In this document: in pieces, positions 8,344-16,169 of the stretch
Layout: the number at the start of each line of letters is the position of its first letter
How positions within the stretch are numbered: position 1 is the first letter of the stretch
From: JAZSNL01 sp045536365
Lineage (GTDB): Bacteria > Bacillota_I > Bacilli_A > ML615J-28 > CAG-313
Direction: 5' to 3'
Assembly: GCA_045536365.1 (NCBI GenBank)
Contig: JAZSNL010000014.1
Location: 27,348-91,347 of the forward strand
Length of the DNA stretch: 64,000 bases
Notes under the pieces: model-generated
Told to the model about the DNA's origin: nothing
The model's input: only the letters and a program-made list of their open reading frames with translations
The model's database searches: none
Made by a program: the position numbers and the translations under genes

Positions 8344-10734
8344 TTAGATTTGATTACCAGCAAACTGAGTTTGATATAAAGTATAATAAATTCCTTGTTT
8401 TTCAAGCAGTTCTTCATGACGTCCAATTTCAACAATTTCACCATGGTCTAATACTACAATCTTATCGGCATCTCTGATTGTTGATAATCTATGAGCAATA
8501 ATCAAACTTGTTCTATTCTTCATTAATTGAACCATACCATCTTGAATATTCTTTTCTGTTCTAGTATCAACACTTGAAGTAGCTTCGTCTAAAATTAAGA
8601 TTTTAGGATCAGCTAAAATTGCTCTCGCGATAGAAATCAATTGTCTTTGACCACCACTTAGATTACTACCAGATTCACTTAAAACAGTTTCATATTGTTC
8701 AGGTAATAATTCAATAAATTTATCACAATTACTCAACTTGGCAGCACGATAAACTTCTTCATCAGTCGCTTCTAAATTACCATATTTAATATTATTTTTA
8801 ACACTATTTTTAAATAACACTGTATCTTGTAATACAATCGCAATTGCATTACGTAGACTTTCTTTTGAATAATTAGTTATATCTTCTCCACCAATTAGGA
8901 TTTTACCACTGTTAATTTCATAGAATCTCATTAGCAAATTAACTACTGTTGTTTTACCACTACCTGTTGCTCCTACTAAAGCAATTTTTTGTCCTGGTTC
9001 AATTGTTAAATTAAAGTTTTTAAGAACAGGTTCTCCTTCTACATATGAGAAATTAACATCTTTAAATTCAATTGTATCAACTGCCTCTTCTTCAGTTAAT
9101 TCAAGAGTTCCATCATTAACTTCAACACTTTCATCTAACACTGCAAATACTCTTTCTGCAGCTGCTAAACTAGATTGAATTTGTGAATATAAGTTTGCAA
9201 TCATATTAATAGGTCTAGTAAATTGTCTAGAAAGATTAGTGAATGTAATAATTAAACCAGTTGTTAAATTATTAATTCCTAAGAATACGAACAACGCACC
9301 AAATCCTACAATTAATAAGTAACCAATATTACCAATAATATTCATTAAAGGTCCCATTGCTCCACCAAATAAACTAGCTTTAAAGCCAAATAATCTTAAA
9401 TATCCACTAATTTCATTAAATTTAGCTTCAACATCTTCTTCCTTACCATAAGCAGCTACTGTCTTATGACCCACTACCATTTCTTCAACTTGTGCATTTA
9501 ACTCACCAATTAATGCTTGTTGAACACGGTAATATTTTCTCATAATCTTTGTAAGTGCCTTAGTAGTCACTAAAGTTAAACCTAAAGAAACGAAACTTAA
9601 TAATGTTAGTAAAGGACTATAATACACCATTATCGCAAAAGCACCGATAATAGTAATAACTGATGAAATAAGTGAACTAATAGATTGTGAAATTGTATTT
9701 GTAATACTATCAACATCATTAGTCATTCTACTCATTATATCACCATGTTTATTAGTATCAAAGAATCTAATTGGTAAATAAACAAGACGATCAAATAAAT
9801 CTTTTCTCATTTTTCTAACTGTATTAAGTGATAAATAAGCAGATACAACAGAAGAAATACCAGTAAAAATAGAAGATAGGATATAAACAATCATCATAGT
9901 AATCAAAATACTTACTATTTTATTTGGATTTTTAGTACCTATAGAATAGTAACCAATTGTTTTACCATTTATTTCCCACTTATTATTTTCACCAACTCTA
10001 ATTTCTAATTCTTCAATTGAAGAATTATTAACGGATTGATATAAACGATAATTAGTTAGTTTGTTATTTATAACCAAATAACCATTTTGATTAACATCAA
10101 TAACAAACTCTAAATTTTTACTTTTATCATCCGCAGAATATGCTAAAAATTCAGTTGTTTCTCCATTAATAACAAAATAATAATCTTCATTAATACTTAT
10201 TTTCATATCGCTAAAGATAATATCACTACTAGACCCATTATATTTAGTTTCTACTTTAGAATTATTTGCAAGTAAATTACCGTTTTCATCTAATTTAAAT
10301 TCTAAATCACTACTTACAACGATAGAGTCTATCGCATTACCTTGTAAGACAGGACTTATAAGAGATGCTGCAGAAGATAAGATAACAATTGCAAATATTG
10401 CAATTAAATATTTTTTATTAAAAGATAAATATTTAACAAGTCTCTTTAAAGTACCTTTTTTATCCTTAGCTTTCTCCCCAAACATTCTTCCACCTGCAGG
10501 TCCTCTATTACCTCTTGCACGCATAAGTTCAAGATTACTCATCTTATTAGAATATTTATCTAATACTTCTTGTTCTAATTCTTTTCTTTCAATTCTTTTT
10601 TGTTTTCTTTCAACTCTTTTATTTTGTCTTTCTATAACTTTAGGATTATTTTTATGTTGATTAATTATCTTATTAACATCAAACCCTTTAGTTGATAAAT
10701 ATAAAACTAAACTAAATAACACAAGAAATAACAT
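8344..10734 (-). CDS. ABC exporter half-transporter (canonical ATPase subunit) with an extracellular insert
   Basis: This 796-residue TMD-NBD fusion carries complete catalytic motifs: Walker A GATGSGKTT near 588, signature LSGGQ near 693, Walker B ILILDEATS near 714 with the catalytic Glu, and the H-loop IIAHR near 747. Partner subunit 10734-12461 has degenerate motifs, so together they form a type IV heterodimeric exporter like TM287/288, BmrCD or LmrCD, which export drugs, peptides or lipids. It is about 200 residues longer than usual for two reasons. There is an extra N-terminal membrane helix and basic coiled coil (1-75), and about 130 predicted extracytoplasmic residues between the first and second core helices (about 135-270). 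Its ribosome binding site, AAGGAGG, lies inside the end of the partner gene, and the genes overlap by one base. It belongs to the MarR-controlled operon. Confidence 0.92.
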   Translation of the reverse strand: MLFLVLFSLVLYLSTKGFDVNKIINQHKNNPKVIERQNKRVERKQKRIERKELEQEVLDKYSNKMSNLELMRARGNRGPAGGRMFGEKAKDKKGTLKRLVKYLSFNKKYLIAIFAIVILSSAASLISPVLQGNAIDSIVVSSDLEFKLDENGNLLANNSKVETKYNGSSSDIIFSDMKISINEDYYFVINGETTEFLAYSADDKSKNLEFVIDVNQNGYLVINNKLTNYRLYQSVNNSSIEELEIRVGENNKWEINGKTIGYYSIGTKNPNKIVSILITMMIVYILSSIFTGISSVVSAYLSLNTVRKMRKDLFDRLVYLPIRFFDTNKHGDIMSRMTNDVDSITNTISQSISSLISSVITIIGAFAIMVYYSPLLTLLSFVSLGLTLVTTKALTKIMRKYYRVQQALIGELNAQVEEMVVGHKTVAAYGKEEDVEAKFNEISGYLRLFGFKASLFGGAMGPLMNIIGNIGYLLIVGFGALFVFLGINNLTTGLIITFTNLSRQFTRPINMIANLYSQIQSSLAAAERVFAVLDESVEVNDGTLELTEEEAVDTIEFKDVNFSYVEGEPVLKNFNLTIEPGQKIALVGATGSGKTTVVNLLMRFYEINSGKILIGGEDITNYSKESLRNAIAIVLQDTVLFKNSVKNNIKYGNLEATDEEVYRAAKLSNCDKFIELLPEQYETVLSESGSNLSGGQRQLISIARAILADPKILILDEATSSVDTRTEKNIQDGMVQLMKNRTSLIIAHRLSTIRDADKIVVLDHGEIVEIGRHEELLEKQGIYYTLYQTQFAGNQI

Positions 10735-12461
10735 TATTTGTTACCTCCTTCTCTTTTTAATTGAGAATTATAGATATCTTGATAAATACTTGATGTTTCT
10801 AATAATTCATCATTTGTTCCTTCAGCAGCAATGCTACCATTATCAAGAACAATAATCTTTTCTGCTCCTGTTACACTCGCAACACGTTGAGCTACTAAAA
10901 TAATAGTTGTATCACCATAATTTTCTCTTAAAGCTTGATATAACATAGCCTCTGTTTTTAAATCTAGTGCACTTGTAGCATCATCTAGAATTAAAATCTT
11001 TGGTCTTCTTATTAATGCTCTTGCAATCGCAATTCTTTGCTTTTGTCCACCACTTAAAGAAGAACCTTTTTCACCTATCATTGTATTGTATCCATCTGTA
11101 AACTCAGTAATAAAATTATGAGCTTGTGCAGCTTTTGCAGCAAGTTCTACTTCTTCAAAACTTGCATTAGGATTACCCCATTTAATATTTTCCTCAATTG
11201 TTCCTTTGAATAATTCAGTTTTTTGTGATACAAAACTAATATTAGATCTTAACAATTTTAAAGAATACTCTTTAACATTAATACCATCAACTAATACCTC
11301 ACCAGAAGTAACATCATAAAATCTAGGAACTAAATTAATAACCGATGTTTTACCACTACCTGTAGAGCCTAAAATTGCAAGAGTACTACCATTATTTACC
11401 TTTATACTGAAATCATTAATAACCGTTTTAGAAGTTGTAGGATATGCAAAATAAACATTCTTAAACTCAACTTCACCTTGAATATTAGCTTCTTCAATAT
11501 TACCACTCTTTACTGCAATATCAGTATCTAAAATTTGATTAATTCTAATAATACTTGCTCTTGCTCTAGTAACAGTTAAAAACATAAAGCCAATTTGCAT
11601 AACACCCATTAAAATTTGTGATACATAAGAAATAGCAGCCATTACATCCCCTACTAATAATTTAGAATTAGGAATTCTAACTTCTATTGCACCAATATAA
11701 ATAATGCAAATAACAACTATATTCATAAATATCATTAAAACTGGTGTTAATAAAGACATCATCTTTTGAACTTTTAATGAAATCTCAGTCAAATTAAAGT
11801 TAGCAGTATTAAATCTATCACTTTCAAATTCTTCTTTTGAATAAGCTTTAACAACTCTACTTCCTGTAACATTTTCTTGAACAACCGCGTTAACATCATC
11901 TAATTTTTCTTGAACTTTCATAAAATGTTTTGGCATTTTATTAATAAAGAAAATTACACATGCAAATTCAATCGGAATTATTACCGCAAGAACAATACCA
12001 AAAGAAGGTTCAATTCTTAACATCATGATTAATCCACCAGTGAATAAAAAGATTGTTCTAACAAACATTCTTAAAGATGAAGCAACCATATTTTGAATCA
12101 TTGTAATATCATTAGTTATTCTTGTTACTAAAGATCCAGTAGTAAAATCATCGGTTTGTTCAAAAGATAAACTCATTACCTTTTTAAAACATTCTTGTCT
12201 TAAATCATCTGCAAAATTTTGACTTGCTGCAGAAGCAAACCCCGCTGAAGCAAAACCACAAATACCACCTATAACAACTAATAATAACATCAGTAAACCA
12301 GTTTTTAATATAAATTCTGTATTATTACCACCTAAACCAATATTAATAATCTGTGACATTAATTGAGGTTGTAATAAATCCATTACAACTTCCCCTAACA
12401 TTGTTAAAGGAGCCATCAATGTCAAGAACCAATATGGTTTTAAATACTTAAATATTTTCAT
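10734..12461 (-). CDS. ABC exporter half-transporter (degenerate ATPase subunit)
   Basis: The 575-residue protein has six membrane helices followed by an ATPase domain. Walker A GSTGSGKTS lies near 366 and signature LSGGQ near 469. Walker B reads ILILDDATS near 490, with Asp in place of the catalytic Glu. The H-loop position near 521 reads VAQR, with Gln in place of His. This Asp/Gln pair is the hallmark of the degenerate-site subunit in heterodimeric exporters such as TM287/288 and BmrCD. The partner is the canonical subunit encoded directly downstream. It starts one base into the MarR stop codon, so marR and the two transporter genes form one translationally coupled operon. The substrate is not predictable; multidrug efflux or peptide export are the usual roles. 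Confidence 0.94.
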   Translation of the reverse strand: MKIFKYLKPYWFLTLMAPLTMLGEVVMDLLQPQLMSQIINIGLGGNNTEFILKTGLLMLLLVVIGGICGFASAGFASAASQNFADDLRQECFKKVMSLSFEQTDDFTTGSLVTRITNDITMIQNMVASSLRMFVRTIFLFTGGLIMMLRIEPSFGIVLAVIIPIEFACVIFFINKMPKHFMKVQEKLDDVNAVVQENVTGSRVVKAYSKEEFESDRFNTANFNLTEISLKVQKMMSLLTPVLMIFMNIVVICIIYIGAIEVRIPNSKLLVGDVMAAISYVSQILMGVMQIGFMFLTVTRARASIIRINQILDTDIAVKSGNIEEANIQGEVEFKNVYFAYPTTSKTVINDFSIKVNNGSTLAILGSTGSGKTSVINLVPRFYDVTSGEVLVDGINVKEYSLKLLRSNISFVSQKTELFKGTIEENIKWGNPNASFEEVELAAKAAQAHNFITEFTDGYNTMIGEKGSSLSGGQKQRIAIARALIRRPKILILDDATSALDLKTEAMLYQALRENYGDTTIILVAQRVASVTGAEKIIVLDNGSIAAEGTNDELLETSSIYQDIYNSQLKREGGNK

Positions 12462-12904
12462 TATTTTTCACCATGTTCTTTCATATTGTCTAATATTTTG
12501 TCAAGTATTTTATCTAATACTTCTTGTTCTTCTGCATCTAATACAGATAAAACTTTCAATTCCGTTTGATTTCCAATTTTTATAAACGTTTCTTCAGCTT
12601 TAACTCCTAAATCAGTTAAATAAACTCTAACATTTCTTAAATCTACATCATCTTGTTTTCTAACTATCAATCCATCAGACTCCATTTTTTGAAGTGTTAA
12701 ACTGATAGTAGGTTTACTTAATTTAGAATGTTCAACAAGTTCAGCTTGTGTTGCGCCATCATGAATATTATTTAAAAAGAAAATAATACTTCGGTAACTT
12801 TGATTATACCCCATTTTTTCTGATTCATTTCTCATCATCTTATGTGATACTCTTGATATTAAAGAAATCTTCATTAACGGAGTTTTTACACATTTCTTAT
12901 TCAT
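12461..12904 (-). CDS. MarR-family transcriptional regulator
   Basis: The 147-residue protein has the size and layout of MarR regulators: N-terminal dimerisation helices, a winged helix-turn-helix around residues 50-100 (ATQAELVEHSKLSKPTISLT, then the wing with DDVDLRNVRVYLT), and C-terminal helices. MarR dimers bind palindromic operators and usually release DNA when a small molecule binds. It is the first gene of the operon encoding the heterodimeric ABC exporter, a classic autoregulated efflux arrangement. An 18-bp perfect palindrome lies between the promoter and its ribosome binding site (GAGGTG). The ligand is unknown but may be a substrate of the exporter. Confidence 0.93.
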   Translation of the reverse strand: MNKKCVKTPLMKISLISRVSHKMMRNESEKMGYNQSYRSIIFFLNNIHDGATQAELVEHSKLSKPTISLTLQKMESDGLIVRKQDDVDLRNVRVYLTDLGVKAEETFIKIGNQTELKVLSVLDAEEQEVLDKILDKILDNMKEHGEK

Positions 12905-12914
12905 ATAACACCTC

Positions 12915-12932
12915 GTTAGTTTTAAAACTAAC
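12915..12932. promoter_or_regulatory. MarR operator: 18-bp perfect palindrome
   Basis: GTTAGTTTTAAAACTAAC is a perfect inverted repeat. It begins two bases after the -10 element and ends just before the ribosome binding site, so it overlaps the likely transcription start. A bound repressor would block initiation or promoter escape. Confidence 0.82.
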
Positions 12933-12934
12933 TA

Positions 12935-12963
12935 ATTATAACATTTTTTATCTAAAATTACAA
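12935..12963 (-). promoter_or_regulatory. Sigma-A promoter of the marR-ABC operon
   Basis: TTGTAA (12963-12958) and TATAAT (12940-12935) are spaced by 17 bp on the minus strand. They are immediately followed by the palindromic operator. Confidence 0.82.
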
Positions 12964-12965
12964 TT

Positions 12966-13538
12966 TTATTGCTTGGTAATTTTTATGATTTTTTTATTAA
13001 AATAATCATTTAAAAACTCTTCATTATTGCTATTTATTCTTTTATATTTAAGGGTCATCAAAAAAGAAAAAACATAATCAAAAACAAAATAAATAATTAA
13101 TGAAACACCTAAAACAACTACTTCTACTTTACTTAATCCATTAACAAATAACATAACAAGAGGATGAATTAAATAAATAATAATAACTGAACCTATTCCA
13201 AAAATTATTGAATTCAATAAACAAACCCTTCCCTTAATATTAAATCTATGATCAGAATAATCCCACCACTTAGCCATAAAAAGTTTTTCCATTAAATAGC
13301 CAGTAATATATTCTAAAACTGAACATCCTATTAAGCCAAGTATAAAAACTAAAAAAATATTATCCTTTACCCCATCTAAACAAAATATTATAAATAAAGC
13401 TCCTACTCCATAAATAGGACAAATTGGGCCACATAAAAATCCCCGGTTAACAAAGCTCTTATCGTAAATATAACAATATATCATTTCTCCTATCCAACCA
13501 ATTAAACTATATAAAATAAAAATAATAATAATTTCCAT
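12966..13538 (-). CDS. CmpB-like membrane protein (putative ABC-transporter type IV, PF06541 family)
   Basis: The 190-residue protein has about five hydrophobic segments. The opening LIGWIGEMIYCYI, the RGFLCGPICPIYGVGA segment and the WWDYSDHRFNIKGRVCL segment are typical of the CmpB-like family (PF06541). Members are integral membrane proteins of unproven function, sometimes annotated as ABC permeases without an associated ATPase. No ATPase partner is adjacent here; the exporter operon downstream has its own promoter and regulator. ATG 13536-13538 follows AGAGGTG. It is oriented away from tRNA-Leu. Confidence 0.8.
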   Translation of the reverse strand: MEIIIIFILYSLIGWIGEMIYCYIYDKSFVNRGFLCGPICPIYGVGALFIIFCLDGVKDNIFLVFILGLIGCSVLEYITGYLMEKLFMAKWWDYSDHRFNIKGRVCLLNSIIFGIGSVIIIYLIHPLVMLFVNGLSKVEVVVLGVSLIIYFVFDYVFSFLMTLKYKRINSNNEEFLNDYFNKKIIKITKQ

Positions 13539-13583
13539 AAATTCACCTCTTTATATTATTAACGTCACTTACTTTCATAATAC

Positions 13584-13612
13584 TTGATTTTTTTATTAAA
13601 ATATCGTATAAT
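13584..13612 (+). promoter_or_regulatory. Sigma-A promoter of tRNA-Leu
   Basis: TTGATT (13584-13589) and TATAAT (13607-13612) are separated by 17 bp and end 8 bp before the first base of the tRNA. Confidence 0.82.
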
Positions 13613-13620
13613 ATAGATAT

Positions 13621-13704
13621 GCCGGTGTGGTGAAATGGCAGACACGCTTGACTCAAAATCAAGTTCTTTACGGAGTGTCGGTTCGAGTCCGACCACCGGC
13701 ACCA
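13621..13704 (+). tRNA. tRNA-Leu (anticodon CAA)
   Basis: The acceptor stem pairs GCCGGTG (13621-13627) with CACCGGC (13694-13700). The anticodon stem-loop is CTTGA-CTCAAAA-TCAAG, giving anticodon CAA for codon UUG. GTTCGAGTC forms the T-loop. The long variable arm makes it a class II tRNA, as expected for leucine. The discriminator base is A, and CCA is encoded at 13702-13704. Confidence 0.97.
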
Positions 13705-13710
13705 TTTTCT

Positions 13711-13733
13711 AACTTGCATTGCAAGTTTTTTTT
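13711..13733 (+). terminator. Terminator of tRNA-Leu
   Basis: The hairpin AACTTG-CATTG-CAAGTT is followed by eight Ts. Confidence 0.8.
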
Positions 13734-13748
13734 ATTAAGAGGTGAATT

Positions 13749-14477
13749 ATGCCAAAAATTTTTAATATAGAAAAAAAAGATATCAACAGACAAAAATGGA
13801 ATTTAGGTTGGCAATATCTAGCTGAGAAAAATGAATATGAATCTAACAAAATAGAACGAAGTTTTTCAAGCATAGTTCTTGATAATGTTTCAATTCTTTC
13901 AACCAAATTAAATTTAAATTCCTATCTATGTGAATATTTAACATTAATTAAATGCAGTTTCTTTCCTGCCCTAGGAAAAGCAGGTATTAAAACAATAATG
14001 AAATATTTAGAGAATAAAAATATTAATATTTCAAAAACAGAACTTGCAGTAAAATATACAGAACACGATTTTACAGAATCAGGAAACACAGTTAAGAAAG
14101 AAATATATGAACTTCTTCCTTCATTATTTAATGATGAAATAAACACTGATATTTTAGAATTAAACTTAGTAAATATTTGTTATCGACTAATTGAAAAAAT
14201 CAAGCCTATTGGTTTTATTGATATGAATAAATTCTATGATTTAGAAGAACAAACATTTAAAAGACTAACTGAAATATGCCTATCAAATAATTTACCAACC
14301 TGGTCAACTGAATTCGATTTATTAAACATCCCTAAAATAAACGATACATTTTCTCCTAATGATGAAAAATTCTATCTAGATTCATTAGAAGAATCAATTA
14401 ACGAGGATGATTTTATGCATAGTATATTAGATTTCATATTAGTAGGATATCTAGAAGATGGTGATGAAGATGAATAA
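13749..14477 (+). CDS. Hypothetical protein, unrecognised family
   Basis: I do not recognise this 242-residue protein. It has no signal peptide or membrane segments and a mostly helical, Asn/Ile/Glu-rich composition, with an acidic C-terminal end (GYLEDGDEDE). The start follows AGAGGTGA, directly after the tRNA-Leu terminator. The gene overlaps the next gene (PI-PLC) at its 3' end, so the two are probably co-transcribed. No promoter of its own was found between the tRNA terminator and the start, so expression may rely on read-through from the tRNA promoter (inference). Confidence 0.65.
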   Translation: MPKIFNIEKKDINRQKWNLGWQYLAEKNEYESNKIERSFSSIVLDNVSILSTKLNLNSYLCEYLTLIKCSFFPALGKAGIKTIMKYLENKNINISKTELAVKYTEHDFTESGNTVKKEIYELLPSLFNDEINTDILELNLVNICYRLIEKIKPIGFIDMNKFYDLEEQTFKRLTEICLSNNLPTWSTEFDLLNIPKINDTFSPNDEKFYLDSLEESINEDDFMHSILDFILVGYLEDGDEDE

Positions 14478-15393
14478 TAAAACACTAAAACTTGGAATAA
14501 TCACAATATGCCTATCAATCATTATCTCATTATTTGCCTTTATCCCTATTGACAGGTTAAAAACTACTTCTCCTACTATTTGGATGGATAAAGTATCTGA
14601 TGAAACTAAAATAACAGACCTATCAATTCCGGGAACACATGATTCAGGAGCAACTCGTTCAATTTTTGATGTTGCTGGAAAATGCCAAGATTTATCCATT
14701 AATGCACAACTTAATATTGGGGTTCGTTTCTTTGATTTAAGATTACAACTTGTTAATAATCAATTTAAAATCGTTCATAGCTTTGTAGATCAAAAATTAA
14801 CATTCAAAAAAGTTTTGAAAGATCTAACTTCTTTTATTAAAAATCACCCAAGTGAATTTTTAATTATTTCAATTAAGGAAGAAGAAAGCAGCATAAACTC
14901 AACTAAATACTTTGAAGAAGCATTTTTAGAATCTATAGAAAACTATAAAGATATTTTTTGTACTGATAATCAGTTACCAGAAAAATTAATAGACGCAAGA
15001 GGTAAAATTTATATTTTATCAAGATTTACTACTTCGATTGGAATTCCAGCTTATAATGGTTGGAAGGATTCTGATCAATTTAATATTGGTTCAATTTATG
15101 TTCAAGATAGATATAGTGTCGATAGTGTCCAAGAAAAAATAGATTATATAAATACTGGTCTATCAGTTCCTTTAAATAACGATATATTAGTACTAAACTT
15201 CTTAAGTTGTTATTTAAACAACTCTTTCCCACCAACATATGCAGGAACTCCTGCTGTTAAAATAAACAAATATATAAATGAATATTTAGAAAATAACAAA
15301 GATAAAAAAGTAGGAATTTTAATTTGTGATTTTATAACATATGAACTTTCAAAAAATATTTATGAAAGGAACTATCAATATGAAAACAATTAA
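14470..15393 (+). CDS. Phosphatidylinositol-specific phospholipase C-like protein, secreted or membrane-anchored
   Basis: About 307 residues. An N-terminal basic stretch and hydrophobic segment (ITICLSIIISLFAFIPI) act as signal peptide or anchor. The PI-PLC X domain follows. SIPGTHDSGA carries the first catalytic His, FFDLRL carries metal/substrate residues, and IVHSF carries the second His. The following FIKNHPSEFLIISIKEE matches the family. Bacterial PI-PLCs cleave phosphatidylinositol or GPI anchors outside the cell and can be virulence factors. ATGs at 14458, 14464 and 14470 are all in frame; 14470 is chosen because it removes an improbable acidic start, but this choice is uncertain. It overlaps both neighbours. 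No Tyr/TIM-barrel Y domain is present, as expected for bacterial forms. Confidence 0.85.
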   Translation: MNNKTLKLGIITICLSIIISLFAFIPIDRLKTTSPTIWMDKVSDETKITDLSIPGTHDSGATRSIFDVAGKCQDLSINAQLNIGVRFFDLRLQLVNNQFKIVHSFVDQKLTFKKVLKDLTSFIKNHPSEFLIISIKEEESSINSTKYFEEAFLESIENYKDIFCTDNQLPEKLIDARGKIYILSRFTTSIGIPAYNGWKDSDQFNIGSIYVQDRYSVDSVQEKIDYINTGLSVPLNNDILVLNFLSCYLNNSFPPTYAGTPAVKINKYINEYLENNKDKKVGILICDFITYELSKNIYERNYQYENN

Positions 15394-15778
15394 TCTATTA
15401 TTAAAAACTCTGTTAACTATATTTTGTTCTATTTGTTTAATATTTAGTTTTATAATGATTTTTATTGAAGGTAGATTAATAATATCCCTTGATTGGATTG
15501 CTTATGATAATGCAGTAAATGGTTTAATAAGATATTTATTTAGATTTTTAATAAGTTTATTTTCATTTATAACAGTTCTTCTTGAAATTATTAATTTATT
15601 TAAAAAACAAAATAATCTATTTTATTATTTATTATTTTCAGAAATAAGTTTAGTTATAATTTCTATTATTATTTTAATATTAACAACTAATTATATCGGT
15701 ATCGTTTGTATAATATTATCAAGTTTAATATTATTACTTAAACTTGGATTATTATATTGTTTAAAAAAGATGAGTTAA
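15380..15778 (+). CDS. Small integral membrane protein, unknown function
   Basis: About 132 residues with four predicted membrane helices, very rich in Ile, Leu and Phe, and basic at the C-terminus (CLKKMS). The ATG at 15380 is chosen because AAGGA lies 9 bases before it; an in-frame ATG at 15341 has no comparable site. It overlaps the end of the PI-PLC gene by 14 bp, so the two are coupled. The stop codon lies inside the terminator hairpin. I do not recognise the family. Confidence 0.7.
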   Translation: MKTINLLLKTLLTIFCSICLIFSFIMIFIEGRLIISLDWIAYDNAVNGLIRYLFRFLISLFSFITVLLEIINLFKKQNNLFYYLLFSEISLVIISIIILILTTNYIGIVCIILSSLILLLKLGLLYCLKKMS

Positions 15779-15794
15779 CTCATCTTTTTTTATA
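15763..15794 (+). terminator. Terminator after the PI-PLC operon
   Basis: The hairpin AAAGATGAGTTAACTCATCTTT, with a very small loop, is followed by Ts. It contains the stop codon of the small membrane protein. Confidence 0.85.
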
Positions 15795-15840
15795 TAAAAT
15801 TATTGTATTTATGATATAATATAATCAATAAGGAGTAATT

Positions 15841-16161
15841 ATGAAAAATACAACAATAATCTATTCAGTAATCACTTTTATTACTTTATTACTATGTAAT
15901 TTAATAGCCTTTATTTTTACTTTAATCTATACAATAGAACAAATAAAAACCGGATTTGGATTTGGCACGAATACAGAAATGTTTGTTATTTTTCCTTTAA
16001 TAACAGCTATTTTTTCTATTCCTTTATTTATTAATGGAATAATTAATTTAATAATTAATATAATTGATAAATTTAAAACTGTATTTTCAGTTACAAATTT
16101 AATCCAAACTATTATTTTACTATTACAATATTTAATAATTTATATCTTTATTATTTATTAG
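15841..16161 (+). CDS. Small integral membrane protein, unknown function
   Basis: The 106-residue protein has three hydrophobic helices (about 7-32, 45-72 and 82-105), separated by short polar loops. ATG follows AAGGAG with ideal spacing, and a TATAAT at 15815-15820 may be its -10 element although no good -35 is seen. The gene ends 8 bp before pepT, whose ribosome binding site AGGAGG overlaps its stop, so the two are co-transcribed. I do not recognise the family. Confidence 0.68.
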   Translation: MKNTTIIYSVITFITLLLCNLIAFIFTLIYTIEQIKTGFGFGTNTEMFVIFPLITAIFSIPLFINGIINLIINIIDKFKTVFSVTNLIQTIILLLQYLIIYIFIIY

Positions 16162-16169
16162 GAGGACTT

